64,000 nt of DNA from Actinomycetota bacterium (GCA_027314515.1 DAHVAR010000181.1:1-64000), one strand, 5' to 3'; counted from the first letter of the stretch, positions 34,330-44,031 are shown. The notes: generated by a model from the sequence alone, not told the origin. A program made the numbers and translations.

Positions 34330-34435
34330 GCACCACGGCGCGGCGGACCGCGCGTGCTCGTGCACACGACCTAGCACGCGGCCAGCACGCGGACAGCGGG
34401 ATCGAGGTGTCGGTTCCGAGCGGCCACGATGCGGT

Positions 34436-34537
34436 CTAGATGCCGTATACCTCGCGGAGCCGGCGGATATCCTCCCGGCCCGCCAGCAGCGCAATGCAGA
34501 TCGCGGCGATGGCCGCCACCAGCAGCAGTCGCTTCAC
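34436..34537 (-). CDS. 33-residue small membrane protein (DUF6893-like)
   Basis: A GTG at 34537 preceded by GGAGG with 7-base spacing opens a 33-codon frame ending in TAG. The product has a basic start (VKRLLL), one hydrophobic helix (VAAIAAICIALLAG) and a charged tail (REDIRRLREVYGI). This layout matches the very short actinobacterial proteins grouped as DUF6893. It is too short for standard gene finding but has a good ribosome site and a protein-like charge pattern. It runs opposite to the two flanking Usp genes. The function is unknown. Confidence 0.6.
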   Translation of the reverse strand: MKRLLLVAAIAAICIALLAGREDIRRLREVYGI

Positions 34538-34609
34538 CGGCTAGCCTCCGCTTCGTCCGGACGGGCAGTTCGTTCCTGTCAGGCTGCCTGCGGCGGCCAG
34601 GCCCGTGCA

Positions 34610-34623
34610 GGGCCCAAAGTCCG
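34610..34623 (+). promoter_or_regulatory. weak DosR-like box
   Basis: GGGCCCAAAGTCCG matches 11 of 14 consensus positions by my count. It sits 83 bp upstream of the stronger box at 34706 and may be a secondary site, as DosR boxes often come in pairs. It could also serve the small minus-strand gene at 34436-34537. Confidence 0.35.
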
Positions 34624-34705
34624 GACCCGAAGGGCGCTCGGTCCTTCCTCCGGAGCCGCTGCCCGATAAGTGATCTTGCGATCTGGGAAGTCAGGAGCTA
34701 TGGCC

Positions 34706-34719
34706 GGGACTATGGACCC
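34706..34719 (+). promoter_or_regulatory. DosR-like box before the usp-phosphoketolase-acetate kinase operon
   Basis: GGGACTATGGACCC (12 of 14) lies 103 bp before ATG 34823, the same distance as the box before the previous Usp gene. No other gene in between would use it on this strand. Confidence 0.65.
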
Positions 34720-34822
34720 TGGCCCGGCTCGCCGATGGACCGTTGGATGAAGATCGGCCGGCTGGCTCATGTCACGCGCCCGCGAGAAAAGCCCGGGCCG
34801 GCAAGATTGCGAGGCAGACTCG

Positions 34823-35281
34823 ATGTCCACTGAAGGCAGTCAAGCAGCACCACGTGTCGTGGTCGGCGTCGACGGCTCAGCCGAGTCGGTCAGCGCCCTG
34901 AGGTGGGCAGCCGGTTATGCCAAGGCAACCGGGGCCGCCCTCACCGCGGTGCTGTCCTGGCATTACCCGGCACCGGTCGGACTCGCCCCAGTCGGCGTCG
35001 CGCCCAGAGCAGTCTCCGACGAGGTGCGCTCGAACCTGCAGGAGGCGCTGGACAAGACGCTGGCCGAGGCCTTCGGCACCTCAGCGCCAGCAAACGTGCA
35101 GGCCAAGCTCGCCTATGGCCACCCGGCCGCGGTGCTGGTCGAGGAGTCCCGGCAGGCAGACCTGCTGGTGGTCGGCCATCGCGGGCACGGGGCGTTCACC
35201 GGCATGCTCGTCGGCTCGGTCAGCATCCATTGCGTGAGCAACGCGGCGTGCCCGGTCGTCGTGGTCCGCGGCCGGGCATGA
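34823..35281 (+). CDS. universal stress protein (UspA family)
   Basis: 152 residues from ATG 34823. Usp domain with [23 protein letters not shown] and the ATP loop [31 protein letters not shown]. Its TGA overlaps the start of phosphoketolase (ATGA), so stress protein and metabolic enzyme are translated together, an unusual and informative link. It is probably induced with the rest of the island through the box at 34706-34719. Confidence 0.9.
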   Translation: MSTEGSQAAPRVVVGVDGSAESVSALRWAAGYAKATGAALTAVLSWHYPAPVGLAPVGVAPRAVSDEVRSNLQEALDKTLAEAFGTSAPANVQAKLAYGHPAAVLVEESRQADLLVVGHRGHGAFTGMLVGSVSIHCVSNAACPVVVVRGRA

Positions 35282-37677
35282 GAACCGTAGCGGCCGCCGC
35301 GGCCGCGCCGACGGCGGATACCCAGACGCTCGACAGGTACTGGCGGGCCGCCAATTACCTCGCCGTCGGCCAGATCTACCTGATGGCTAACCCCCTGCTC
35401 TCGCAGCCGCTGCAGGCCGAGCACGTCAAGCCGCGGCTGCTCGGGCACTGGGGCACCACGCCCGGCCTCAACTTCATCTGGGCGCACCTGGACCGCGCGA
35501 TCAAGACGCACGATGCCGAGATGATGATCGTGATCGGGCCCGGCCACGGGGGCCCGGCGGCACTCGCCAACACCTGGCTGGAAGGCAGCTATACCGATAC
35601 TTATCCGAGCGTGCGGCGTGACGCCGCCGGGATGCTGCAGTTGTTCCGCCAGTTCTCGTTTCCCGGCGGAGTGCCGAGCCATGTCGCGCCGGAGGTTCCC
35701 GGCTCCATCCACGAGGGTGGCGAGCTTGGCTACTCGCTGTCGCACGCACACGGCGCGGCATTCGACAACCCGGACCTGATCGTCGCGTGCGTGGTAGGTG
35801 ACGGCGAGGCCGAGACCGGCCCGCTGGCGACAAGCTGGCACAGCCACCGGTTCCTCAACCCGGTCGGCGACGGCGCTGTCCTCCCGATCCTGCACCTCAA
35901 CGGCTGGAAGATCGCCAACCCGGCGGTGCTAGCCCGGCTGCCCGATGACGAACTCGACGCCCTGCTTCGAGGCTACGGCTACGAGCCTGCGTACGTGACC
36001 GGCAGCCACGACCACGTTCCCCACCAGGAGATGGCCGCCACCCTAGATGCCGTGATCGCACGGATCCGGACGATTCTCGGGGACGCCAGGGCTGGCGGGC
36101 GCCGCGACAGCATCCGGTGGCCGATGATCGTGATGCGGACCCCGAAGGGCTGGACCGGCCCCGCCGAGGTGGACGGCCTGCCGGTGGAGGGCACCTGGCG
36201 TGCGCACCAGGTGCCGCTGCCCGAGGTGCGGACTAACCCAGCGCATCTGCGACAGCTCGATGAGTGGATGCGGTCCTACCGGCCGGAGGAGCTGTTCGCG
36301 CCGGATGGCAGCCCGCGGGCTGACCTGCTCGGGTACGTGCCGGCCGGAAACCGCCGGCTCGGCTCGACTCAGCACGCGAACGGCGGCATCCTGCTGCGCG
36401 ACCTCGCCCTGCCGGACTTCCGCGACTACGGGGTGCCCGTGCAGGCTCCCGGCGCGCGCGAGTCGGAGCCGACCAGGGTACTCGGCGCGATGCTGCGCGA
36501 CGTGCTGCGGCGCAACGCCGGGCAGCGGAACTTCCGCATTGTCGGGCCGGACGAGACCGAGTCCAACCGGCTGACCGCGGTGCTCGAGGTGACCGGCAAG
36601 ACCTGGGAAGAGCAGAACCTGCCGGTGGACAGGAACCTCGCAGCTGACGGGCGGGTGATGGAGATCCTGTCCGAGCACACCTGCCAGGGCTGGCTCGAGG
36701 GCTATCTGCTGACCGGCAGGCATGGCTTGTTCTCCTGCTACGAGGCTTTCATCCACATTGTGGACTCGATGTTCAACCAGCACGCCAAGTGGCTGAAAGT
36801 GGCCGGGCAGCTGCCCTGGCGGCGGCCGATCGCCTCCCTGAACATCCTGCTGACCTCGCACGTCTGGCGCCAGGACCACAACGGCTTCAGCCACCAGGAC
36901 CCTGGCTTCATCGATCACGTCGTCAACAAGAAGGCCGAGGTCATCCGGGTCTACCTGCCGCCGGACGCGAACACCCTGCTGTCGGTAGCCGACCACTGCC
37001 TGCGCAGCCGCGACTACGTCAACGTGATCGTGGCAGGCAAGCAGCCGAGCCCAGACTGGCTCGACATGGACTCCGCGATCCTGCACTGCGCTCGCGGCGC
37101 GGGAATCTGGGAGTGGGCCAGCAGCGACACCGACGGCATCGAGCCGGACATCGTGCTCGGCTGCGCCGGTGACGTGCCGACGCTGGAGGTGCTGGCAGCG
37201 ACCAGCATCCTCCGCCGCGAACTGCCTGACCTGCGAGTGCGGGTGGTCAACGTGGTCGACCTGATGCGACTGCAGCCGGACACCGAACATCCGCACGGGA
37301 TGAACGACGCCGAGTTCAACGCGCTGTTCCCGCCGGACCGGCCGGTGGTCTTCGCCTATCACGGCTACCCGTGGCTGATCCACCGGCTGACTTACCGGCG
37401 GGACGGGCATAACAACTTCCACGTCCGCGGATACAAGGAGGAGGGCACCACCACGACCCCGTTCGACATGGTGGTTATGAACGACATGGACCGGTTCCAC
37501 CTGGTCATGGACGTTATCGACCGGGTGCCGGGACTTGCTTCGCGGGCTGGGCAGCTGCGGCAGAAGATGGTGGACACCAGGTCCAGGCACCGCGCCTGGA
37601 CCAGGGAGTATGGCGAGGACCTGCCGGAAGTGCGGGACTGGACCTGGTCGCCCCGGTCGCCCGGGTCGCCCCGATGA
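35278..37677 (+). CDS. xfp: xylulose-5-phosphate/fructose-6-phosphate phosphoketolase
   Basis: 799 residues, the full family length. Thiamine-diphosphate enzyme: [57 protein letters not shown] and [11 protein letters not shown] (ThDP/Mg motif), later [10 protein letters not shown], and [19 protein letters not shown] and [11 protein letters not shown] of the C-terminal domains. It splits pentulose- or hexulose-phosphate with phosphate into acetyl-phosphate and a smaller sugar phosphate without NAD reduction. Acetate kinase follows with a 4-bp overlap, giving an ATP-yielding route to acetate that needs no respiration, in line with the hypoxia context. Confidence 0.97.
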   Translation: MRTVAAAAAAPTADTQTLDRYWRAANYLAVGQIYLMANPLLSQPLQAEHVKPRLLGHWGTTPGLNFIWAHLDRAIKTHDAEMMIVIGPGHGGPAALANTWLEGSYTDTYPSVRRDAAGMLQLFRQFSFPGGVPSHVAPEVPGSIHEGGELGYSLSHAHGAAFDNPDLIVACVVGDGEAETGPLATSWHSHRFLNPVGDGAVLPILHLNGWKIANPAVLARLPDDELDALLRGYGYEPAYVTGSHDHVPHQEMAATLDAVIARIRTILGDARAGGRRDSIRWPMIVMRTPKGWTGPAEVDGLPVEGTWRAHQVPLPEVRTNPAHLRQLDEWMRSYRPEELFAPDGSPRADLLGYVPAGNRRLGSTQHANGGILLRDLALPDFRDYGVPVQAPGARESEPTRVLGAMLRDVLRRNAGQRNFRIVGPDETESNRLTAVLEVTGKTWEEQNLPVDRNLAADGRVMEILSEHTCQGWLEGYLLTGRHGLFSCYEAFIHIVDSMFNQHAKWLKVAGQLPWRRPIASLNILLTSHVWRQDHNGFSHQDPGFIDHVVNKKAEVIRVYLPPDANTLLSVADHCLRSRDYVNVIVAGKQPSPDWLDMDSAILHCARGAGIWEWASSDTDGIEPDIVLGCAGDVPTLEVLAATSILRRELPDLRVRVVNVVDLMRLQPDTEHPHGMNDAEFNALFPPDRPVVFAYHGYPWLIHRLTYRRDGHNNFHVRGYKEEGTTTTPFDMVVMNDMDRFHLVMDVIDRVPGLASRAGQLRQKMVDTRSRHRAWTREYGEDLPEVRDWTWSPRSPGSPR

Positions 37678-38837
37678 CACTGGCCGACCCGGGCTCCGCT
37701 ACGGCTGCGCCGACTCCGGCGGGAACGCCCGCTGGCGTCCTCATCATGAACGCCGGCTCGAGCAGTCTGAAGGCCAGTGTGCTCGGCCCCGGCGACACGG
37801 TGGATGACGCACTGGAGCTGGCGGACTGGGATGGCAGCCCGGACCACGGCGAGCTGACCGGATTCCTGGCAGCGGCCGCATCCCGCACCGCCGTCGTGGC
37901 GCACCGCGTGGTCCACGGCGGCAGCGTGTTCAGCCACGCCGTGCTGATCGACGACACCGTGATCGAGGCCATCCGCGGCCTGGCGGACCTGGCTCCGCTG
38001 CACCAGCCACGGGCGCTGGCGGGCATTGCAGCGGCCGCACGGCTGCTGCCGGGGCTGCCCGCAGTGGCCTGCTTTGACACCGCATTTCACGCCCGGATGC
38101 CCGACGCCGCTGCCAGGTACGCGCTGCCCGCAGGCTGGACCGCCCGGTTCGGCCTGCGGAGGTTCGGATTCCACGGATTGTCGCATGCGTACGCTTCCCG
38201 GCGCGCGGCGCAGCTAGTCGGGCGCCAGCTCGCCGACCTGCGCATCGTCACCTGCCATCTCGGGGCCGGCGCGTCGCTCGCAGCGGTGTTTCGGGGCCGG
38301 AGCGTGGACACGACGATGGGCTTCACGCCGCTGGAAGGACTCGTCATGGCAACCAGGAGCGGCAGCGTCGACCCCGGCCTGCTCGTCTGGCTATTGCAGC
38401 ACGGCCAGCTGAGTATCGCCGAGCTGTCGGCCGGCCTGGAGAAAGAGTCGGGCCTGGCGGGATTGTCCGGAGTGCCGTCCGGCGACATGCGTGCGGTGCT
38501 GCGCGCGGCAGACGCCGGCCTGCCCGCCGCATTGCTGGCGGTCGAGGTGTACCTGCACCGGCTGCGCCGCGAGATAGCTGCCATGGCTGCCGCCATGAAC
38601 GGCTTCGACGCGCTGGTCTTCACCGGCGGCGTCGGCGAGCACAGCAGCGCTGTCCGCGCTGCCGCCACGGCCGGTCTTGCGTTCCTTGGCGTCACGCTCG
38701 ACCCTGACCGGAATCGGGCAGCGACTGCGGACGCCGTCATCAGCAGCGCGGACTCGACCGCAGCCGCGCTCGTGGTCACCGCCAGGGAGGACGTCGAGAT
38801 GGCCCGGCAGGCTCGCGGCGCGCTCGCAGCCGCCTAG
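37674..38837 (+). CDS. ackA: acetate kinase
   Basis: 387 residues, with ATG overlapping the phosphoketolase stop. ASKHA-fold signatures: [83 protein letters not shown] and [16 protein letters not shown]. It converts acetyl-phosphate plus ADP to acetate plus ATP. The first 17 residues are a Pro/Ala extension not usual in the family. It forms a complete phosphoketolase-acetate kinase module with the preceding gene, inside the island of DosR-like sites. Confidence 0.97.
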   Translation: MTLADPGSATAAPTPAGTPAGVLIMNAGSSSLKASVLGPGDTVDDALELADWDGSPDHGELTGFLAAAASRTAVVAHRVVHGGSVFSHAVLIDDTVIEAIRGLADLAPLHQPRALAGIAAAARLLPGLPAVACFDTAFHARMPDAAARYALPAGWTARFGLRRFGFHGLSHAYASRRAAQLVGRQLADLRIVTCHLGAGASLAAVFRGRSVDTTMGFTPLEGLVMATRSGSVDPGLLVWLLQHGQLSIAELSAGLEKESGLAGLSGVPSGDMRAVLRAADAGLPAALLAVEVYLHRLRREIAAMAAAMNGFDALVFTGGVGEHSSAVRAAATAGLAFLGVTLDPDRNRAATADAVISSADSTAAALVVTAREDVEMARQARGALAAA

Positions 38838-38855
38838 CACGCCGCCTGGCCTGCC

Positions 38856-38869
38856 GGGACTGAGGTCAC
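38856..38869 (+). promoter_or_regulatory. DosR-like box before the hsp20-usp-CBS operon
   Basis: GGGACTGAGGTCAC (11 of 14) lies 81 bp before GTG 38951, just after the ackA stop. Spacing to the gene agrees with the other sites. Confidence 0.5.
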
Positions 38870-38950
38870 TGGCAGTCCCTGCCTTTGACCCTAACTGCCA
38901 GGTCAGCGCGCCAGCACAGTGGGAGATAACGGAACAAGGAGGGCTGAGAC

Positions 38951-39373
38951 GTGACAGCACGGCGGGTCACCGACAGCAGCATTTCCGATTGGGCCGGGTC
39001 ACCGCTGTCGACGGTGCACCGGTCGGCAACGCGGCCGCTACTGATTCCGGTGGAGCAATACTCAGACGGGCCAAGTTACCTCATCCGGCTGGAGGTTCCC
39101 GGCGTTGACCCGGCCACCGGCCTCGCTGTCTGCGTGCAGGCCGGTACTCTGGTCGTGCAGGCTCAGCGTACGGACTCCGCACCGCACTGGCATCAGAGTG
39201 AGTTCCGGTACGGCCGGTTTGAACGGCATGTTGTGCTGCCGCCCAGTGCTGACGTTCACGACATGTCAGCGATTTACCGCAACGGGATCCTCACCGTCCG
39301 CATCGGGATAAAGCCGGAACAACAGCTGGCGGCCGGACCAGTCGAGGCCGTCGATGTCGAGATCCAGCGATGA
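38951..39373 (+). CDS. Hsp20/alpha-crystallin small heat-shock protein
   Basis: 140 residues from GTG 38951 (AAGGAGGG at seven bases). Alpha-crystallin domain: YLIRLEVPGVDPATGLAVCVQAGTLVVQAQRT, FRYGRFERHVVLPPSAD and AIYRNGILTVRIGI, the last containing the conserved G-[IV]-L-x-[IV] strand. The short C-terminal tail lacks a clear IxI motif, so oligomers may be small. It resembles mycobacterial HspX (Acr), the best-known DosR target. Followed 45 bp later by a Usp gene. Confidence 0.88.
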   Translation: MTARRVTDSSISDWAGSPLSTVHRSATRPLLIPVEQYSDGPSYLIRLEVPGVDPATGLAVCVQAGTLVVQAQRTDSAPHWHQSEFRYGRFERHVVLPPSADVHDMSAIYRNGILTVRIGIKPEQQLAAGPVEAVDVEIQR

Positions 39374-39418
39374 GATCGCAGCAAGGCGGGTCAGCCGGTC
39401 AGGGACGGGAGGGCCATC

Positions 39419-39973
39419 ATGGACAAGGCGGCCATTAATCCGGTTATCGTCGCCGGGGTCAGCGGTTCGCCTGCTTCGGCACGCGCGCTGCGATGGGCAG
39501 CCGACGAAGTGCAGCGGCGTCACGGCCAGCTGAAGGTCGTACTGGCCTGGCATGCCGAGCAGCGAGCTTACTACGCGCCGTCGATGACTCCGCAGGACCT
39601 GGCCGCACGCCAGCAGCATGCCAGGGACAGGCTTGCCGCGACACTGCGGGCCGTCCTGGGCCCGGAGCTGGCTGCGGGGGTAACGACAGAGGTGACAGAG
39701 GGCGAACCTGAGCGCGCACTGGTCGACTTCTCGGCGGGTGCCGACCTGCTCGTCCTTGGCGCAGCATCGGGCCAGCTAGCCGGGCGTTCGATCGGCCCGG
39801 TGGTGCGGACATGCCTGAGCCGCGCCCATTGCCCTGTCGTGGTAGTCGGGCCAGAAGGCCAGGACCTGTCCGGCAGTGATTCCGGCGACCTGGCAGGTGT
39901 CGCCGGTGATTCGCGCGATGACTGGAAACTCGTGGTGGCCGGAGTGGTGCCGGCCCCGCGAGCGGGCGATTAG
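39419..39973 (+). CDS. universal stress protein (UspA family)
   Basis: 184 residues from ATG 39419. N-terminal PVIVAGVSGSPASARALRWAADE and C-terminal LLVLGAASGQLAGRSIGPVVRTCLSRAHCPVVVV give a single Usp domain, but the ATP loop (GAASGQLAGRSIGPV) departs from the usual GxxGxxxxxxxxxGS pattern, so nucleotide binding is doubtful. A 40-residue Asp/Gly-rich tail follows the domain. It lies in a run with Hsp20 and the CBS-BON gene, probably one operon. Confidence 0.85.
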   Translation: MDKAAINPVIVAGVSGSPASARALRWAADEVQRRHGQLKVVLAWHAEQRAYYAPSMTPQDLAARQQHARDRLAATLRAVLGPELAAGVTTEVTEGEPERALVDFSAGADLLVLGAASGQLAGRSIGPVVRTCLSRAHCPVVVVGPEGQDLSGSDSGDLAGVAGDSRDDWKLVVAGVVPAPRAGD

Positions 39974-39988
39974 CGAGGCGGAGGCGAA

Positions 39989-40900
39989 ATGAGCCGTAAA
40001 GATGTGCACCTGGACGCCATGCTTCGGCACCTTGGCGCCGCTTACTACGATTCGCTGCATGGCCGGGCGACGCCGCCGGATGTCACCAGGGCCGTCAATC
40101 AGGTTGCCCGCGAACTGGGCGAGACGGCTGTCGTCCGGCAGACCCCGCCGCGTCCTCGCAAGGCCGAGGCGCACCGGGCCGGCGAGCATGACCACCCGCC
40201 CGCCAAGCACCACGGCCGATGGCATAGCCGGGTACAGGACGTCATGACCACCGACATCGTCGCCGTGGACCGCATCACCCCGTTCAAGCAGATCGCCTGG
40301 CTGCTGGTCCAGCATCAGATCAACGGCGTGCCGGTACTGAGCCTCGGCCGCCACGTCGCCGGGGTCATCACCGAAGGTGACCTCATCGCCGCCAGGGACA
40401 AGCACGCGGGCCAGCGGAAACGCTGGACCGGATCCCCGCGGTACGGCACCGACCGTAGCCGGTACAACCGGCTGACGGCGGAGCACCTCATGACTGCCCC
40501 GGCCATTACGATCCATCCGGATACCGCCATAGCGGGCGCTGCCAGGCTGATGCGAGACCATCACATCAAGCTGCTGCCGGTCGTCGACCAGAACGGCAAG
40601 GCCATCGGCGTGGTCAGCCGGCGCGACCTGCTCAGCGTCTTCCTCGTCGCCGATGCCGAGATAGCCCGCCAGGTTAGGGAGCTAATCGAGGAAATGGCAG
40701 GTGGCGAACCGACCGGGATCAAGGTGGAGGTACACGGCGGCATCGTGACGCTGTCCGGCCAGCCCGAGGCTGCGCTGCATAGCGAGATGGCCACGGCAAT
40801 CGACCTGGCCTGGGACATCGACGGCGTCGTCGACATCATCGATCACGTCGCGAGCCCGCAGCCGGCGTTACCGCAGGCACCCGGCAATAGCGAGCCGTGA
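39989..40900 (+). CDS. CBS-pair and BON domain protein
   Basis: 303 residues. An N-terminal helical region (1-80) is followed by two CBS domains (VQDVMTTDIVAVDRITPFKQIAWLL; LTAEHLMTAPAITIHPDTAIAGAARLMRDHHIKLLPVVD) and a C-terminal BON domain (VEVHGGIVTLSGQPEAALHSE). CBS pairs bind adenosine nucleotides and BON domains bind membranes or ligands. The mycobacterial DosR regulon includes a two-CBS protein (HRP1), which this resembles in its core. It starts 15 bp after the Usp gene. A paralogue lies at 44824-45600. Confidence 0.88.
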   Translation: MSRKDVHLDAMLRHLGAAYYDSLHGRATPPDVTRAVNQVARELGETAVVRQTPPRPRKAEAHRAGEHDHPPAKHHGRWHSRVQDVMTTDIVAVDRITPFKQIAWLLVQHQINGVPVLSLGRHVAGVITEGDLIAARDKHAGQRKRWTGSPRYGTDRSRYNRLTAEHLMTAPAITIHPDTAIAGAARLMRDHHIKLLPVVDQNGKAIGVVSRRDLLSVFLVADAEIARQVRELIEEMAGGEPTGIKVEVHGGIVTLSGQPEAALHSEMATAIDLAWDIDGVVDIIDHVASPQPALPQAPGNSEP

Positions 40901-40904
40901 TTGC

Positions 40905-41903
40905 TCAGTTGTGCAGGACGGCTGCGCCGCTGAACCGGCCGCGCGCCAGGTCAAGGAGCGCCTCCGGCGCGCTGGCCATCGGGTAGGGCACGGTAGTCGG
41001 CTTGATGCCCAGGCGCGCGGCCAGCGCGAGGAACTCCTCGCCATCGCCACGCGTGTTGGCGGTAACGCTGCGCACCTGCCGCTCTTCGAACAGTTCGCTG
41101 GCATAGGTAAGCGGCGGGATGTCCGACAGCCAGATCCCGGCAATGGCGAGCGTGCCGCCGCGATCCAGCGCGCGCAGCGCGACCGGGACAAGCTCGCCAG
41201 CCGGAGCGAACAAGATCGCCCCGTCCAGCGGCTCGGGCGGAGCGTCGGCCGCGTCGCCAACTGAGTCGGCGCCAAGCTTTGCGGCTAGGCTGCGGTTGCC
41301 CTCTCCCCGGGTCAGCACGTGCACCCGCAGGCCCTGGTGCAGCGCGATCTGCGCGGTAATGTGCGCGCTGCCGCCGAAGCCGTAGATTCCCAGCCGGCCC
41401 GCCGCCGGAACCGCGGCTCTCTTCAGCGCCCGGTAGCCGATGATGCCCGCGCACAGCAACGGAGCAGCATGCTCGTCGTCGAGTTGGCCGGGCAGCCGGT
41501 AGGCGTAGGCCTCGTCGGCGAGGCACGCGTCGGCGTAGCCACCGTCGACGTCCCAGCCGGTGAAGACCGGCTGCAGGCAGAGATTCTCCGCTCCGCGGCG
41601 GCAGAACTTGCAGCTTCCGTCGGTGCCGCCGAGCCACGGCACGCCAATCCGGTCGCCGAGCGCGAACCTGGTCGCGCCTGGCCCGAGAGCGTCGATGACG
41701 CCCACGATCTCGTGGCCGACCGCGACCTCCGGTCGCTTCGGCGGCAAGTCGCCCTCGGCCAGGTGCAGATCCGTACGGCAGACACCGCAGCAGGTAACCC
41801 GTACCCGGACCTGCCCGGCGCCCGGCACGGGCTCGTCACGCTCTACCCGGCGCAGCGGCTGCTCATCGATCGGCGCGGGTGTCTGGACTACCCATGAATG
41901 CAC
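40905..41903 (-). CDS. zinc-dependent alcohol dehydrogenase (MDR family)
   Basis: 332 residues from GTG 41903, chosen because GGAGG stands six bases before it; the frame stays open to 41969. Catalytic zinc ligands in CCGVCRTDLH and GHEIVG, structural zinc cysteines in CKFCRRGAENLC, and Rossmann YGFGGSAHITAQIA. Close to the NAD(P)-dependent alcohol dehydrogenases with the 'vyGFGgsahla' motif. In this setting it could reduce acetaldehyde or another aldehyde to dispose of electrons. It converges with the CBS-BON gene (4 bp apart). I see no DosR-like box upstream. Confidence 0.9.
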   Translation of the reverse strand: MHSWVVQTPAPIDEQPLRRVERDEPVPGAGQVRVRVTCCGVCRTDLHLAEGDLPPKRPEVAVGHEIVGVIDALGPGATRFALGDRIGVPWLGGTDGSCKFCRRGAENLCLQPVFTGWDVDGGYADACLADEAYAYRLPGQLDDEHAAPLLCAGIIGYRALKRAAVPAAGRLGIYGFGGSAHITAQIALHQGLRVHVLTRGEGNRSLAAKLGADSVGDAADAPPEPLDGAILFAPAGELVPVALRALDRGGTLAIAGIWLSDIPPLTYASELFEERQVRSVTANTRGDGEEFLALAARLGIKPTTVPYPMASAPEALLDLARGRFSGAAVLHN

Positions 41904-42024
41904 CCAGTCCTCCGTAAAAACCCGTACTCCGGAACTGCCGACGATGGCATCGTCGCCAGCGGCTATCACGGTAGCCGTGCCTGCGCACCGCCGGTTTACG
42001 CACCACCGGTTGCCGAAGCGACGG

Positions 42025-42615
42025 CTATCGGAGCGACGACCACCGCGGACCGGTCACCGCCCAGTCCCTCGTCCAGCCCGCCATCCGGCGGCGATTAGCC
42101 AGTACCCGGACGACGCCTCCGGCAACCGTGAGCAGCACTGCCAGGCCGATCGGGGCCGTAACGCCGCCCATGACCTCCCATTGGAAGACCTGGGCCCTGG
42201 TCAGCGGCGGGTGCATGAGCTGGCCAGACGGCGTCACCCAGATGGTAGTCCGCTGGCCGCGCCGGGCCCTCAGGCTGACAGCGACCAGCCCGGTCCGGCG
42301 CGCGCCATCGGGAGCCGTCCAGTGCGCGGTCACCCAGGATGCCTCGGCTGTCCCGTCCTGAGCGATCTGCCCGGCAGCGGCGCTCTGCGCCAGGACGGCA
42401 GTGACCCGATGCCAGCCGACCTCAGACCGCCGTTGCTGCGCGGCCGCTGCGCCGGTCGCCTGCACCGCACCGATGGACAACAACGGCGCGGCAACCAGGA
42501 ACGCGACAACCAGGCCCGTCATGATCGCCCGCTCGACCCGGTCGACATGGCGCCGCAGGGGGTTGCCGATGCCCGTGATCGTGCGGGCCAGTCGCCGCCA
42601 CAGCTGCCGCAGCAT
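42025..42615 (-). CDS. Rv1733c-like membrane protein
   Basis: 196 residues from ATG 42615 (GGAGG nine bases upstream). Two membrane helices (about 31-52, TGLVVAFLVAAPLLSIGAV; and about 146-166, GLAVLLTVAGGVVRVLA) flank an outside domain with WHRVTAVL and GQRTTIWVTPSGQL. The topology and the motifs NPLRRHVDRVERA, TTIWV.P.G and PPLTR fit the Rv1733c family, a DosR-controlled conserved membrane antigen of mycobacteria. Function unknown. A weak DosR-like site 92 bp upstream lies inside the end of the nitroreductase gene. Confidence 0.8.
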   Translation of the reverse strand: MLRQLWRRLARTITGIGNPLRRHVDRVERAIMTGLVVAFLVAAPLLSIGAVQATGAAAAQQRRSEVGWHRVTAVLAQSAAAGQIAQDGTAEASWVTAHWTAPDGARRTGLVAVSLRARRGQRTTIWVTPSGQLMHPPLTRAQVFQWEVMGGVTAPIGLAVLLTVAGGVVRVLANRRRMAGWTRDWAVTGPRWSSLR

Positions 42616-42683
42616 CGAAGGCCACCTCCGTCCAGCCTGTTCCGTCCACACTGCGCGCCGACTGGCCACCGCGGCAGGGCCGA

Positions 42684-43967
42684 TCAGCCCGCGTGAGCGC
42701 AGACTAAGGGCCTAAGCCCGCCATCCCCGGTCCTCAGCTCGAGCTGTGGCCGCCGTGGCGTGGCCGGAGCGGTGTTAGAGCGGCCGAACTGGAGCAGCAG
42801 CTGCGGATGCCCGGAAAGGCCGAGCAGGTCGCGGACATCCTGGCGGTACCGCGGCGACTCCGTCGGCTGCGACTGCAGGCTCGCGAATACCCAGCGGGCT
42901 GCCGCCCGGAGCGACAGCCGGTGCAGGGCCTGGCCGGACCGCAGCCAGTCGGCAGGAGCATCGTTGGCCGTGCTGAGCACCGCGGTTGCCGACGGTGCCA
43001 CGCCGCCAGGTCCGTCGCCGCCAGGTCCGCCAGGTGCATCGCCGCCCCGCTGGCCGAAATCGCGTTGCGGCAACCAGAGCGGCCGGCCGGCCGAACCGGG
43101 CACTGGCTCGCCCGGTGGCTGACCGATAGCCCAGGCCGGAACGCCGTCCCTGGCCCTGCTGCCCGGCGGGCGCACCCAGCGGCGCAGTTCGGCAACGATA
43201 TCCGGATCGGACCGCTGTTCGGCCGCAGCCGCGTCAACCAGCCCGACCAGTTGATCAGCCAGCGCAGCCTCGGCGATCCCGGCTTCCGCATCGGCCTGGT
43301 CGACCAGCAAGAGCTCGGCTCCCTCAGCCGCCGCGTCATCAGCCAGCGCAGCCAGCAGCCGCCCGGCGACTTCGCCGGGCGCGAACGGCCCGCGATGCGT
43401 GTGCCGGTGCGGTACCGCGGCCACTAGCTCGGCCTCGGCCTTATTCATCGCCGCACGGCCGCCCGGCCATACCCGGCCGACGAGCCACGGCTCCGCCGGG
43501 TCTGGCAGCAGTTCGGTCACCGGCAGCAGGCCGAGGCTGCGATAGCCCAGCCGCAACCCGAACAGCGCGGCTCCGCAACTGATCATCAGCTCGCGGCCAT
43601 GTTTGTCCAGGTGGCGAAGCATCCGGTCCGGGTCGGCGCGCAATTCGATGACGTCCCCGCTAACCCGGAACTGCCACGGCTGGGTGTTGTGCAACGACGG
43701 CGCCCGTGCCGCCATCGCGATGACGGTTGCCGTCTCGGCCTGCGTCAGCGTGGGCATCCCGGACCCGTATCCCGGTTCCCGGCTAGCCGGGCGCGCGTCC
43801 GCTGGCCGCGAGACGGCGGTTAGCAGCAAGCCGCCCCGGTCAGCAATAGCGCCAGCCCAGGGGGACGACCCCGCAGAGCCCCCCGGCGTGCCGGCCGGCC
43901 CCGTCCCGGCCGGTCTCGTCCCGGCCGGTCTCGCGTGAGCAGCTTCCGATTGCATTGCCGAGGTCAT
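42684..43967 (-). CDS. Acg-type nitroreductase-fold FMN-binding protein
   Basis: 427 residues if ATG 43967 is used; an ATG at 43757 would remove a low-complexity Pro/Ala/Gly N-terminus with PAGT repeats. The conserved part begins LTQAETATVIAMAARAPSLHNTQPWQFRV, then GRELMISCGAALFGLRLGYRSLG and PHRHTHRGPFAP, typical of the Acg (Rv2032) family that sequesters FMN and belongs to the DosR regulon. The C-terminus LSLRAAARWVFASLQSQPTE completes the second half-domain. It is divergent from the HTH-PPOX gene, with a DosR-like box between them. Confidence 0.85.
   Translation of the reverse strand: MTSAMQSEAAHARPAGTRPAGTGPAGTPGGSAGSSPWAGAIADRGGLLLTAVSRPADARPASREPGYGSGMPTLTQAETATVIAMAARAPSLHNTQPWQFRVSGDVIELRADPDRMLRHLDKHGRELMISCGAALFGLRLGYRSLGLLPVTELLPDPAEPWLVGRVWPGGRAAMNKAEAELVAAVPHRHTHRGPFAPGEVAGRLLAALADDAAAEGAELLLVDQADAEAGIAEAALADQLVGLVDAAAAEQRSDPDIVAELRRWVRPPGSRARDGVPAWAIGQPPGEPVPGSAGRPLWLPQRDFGQRGGDAPGGPGGDGPGGVAPSATAVLSTANDAPADWLRSGQALHRLSLRAAARWVFASLQSQPTESPRYRQDVRDLLGLSGHPQLLLQFGRSNTAPATPRRPQLELRTGDGGLRPLVCAHAG
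42707..42720 (-). promoter_or_regulatory. weak DosR-like site inside the nitroreductase 3' end
   Basis: AGGGCCTAAGCCCG holds the inverted repeat GGGC-CTAA-GCCC but matches only about 9 of 14 consensus positions. Its distance of 92 bp from the Rv1733c-like start equals that of the clear sites, which is why it is listed. Confidence 0.25.
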
Positions 43968-44031
43968 CTGGCCCCACCGGTCATGTCACATCACCCTTTA
44001 GCAGGATGAGCGGGCGGCGCCACGGCCAACA

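Noticed and set aside
34429-34833. 134-residue plus-strand open frame between the Usp genes
   Set aside because: Cys/Arg/Pro-rich without motifs or ribosome site, and it runs through candidate operator sites; the short minus-strand frame at 34436-34537 has much better coding features.
36043-37680. 545-residue open frame on the minus strand opposite phosphoketolase
   Set aside because: It mirrors the plus-strand gene in the GC-rich shadow frame; its product is His/Val/Gln/Arg-rich without family motifs, while the plus strand encodes an unmistakable phosphoketolase.
38881-38900. Second DosR-like site downstream of the one at 38856
   Set aside because: TGACCCTAACTGCC keeps only fragments of both half-sites and no palindrome, so it was not listed.
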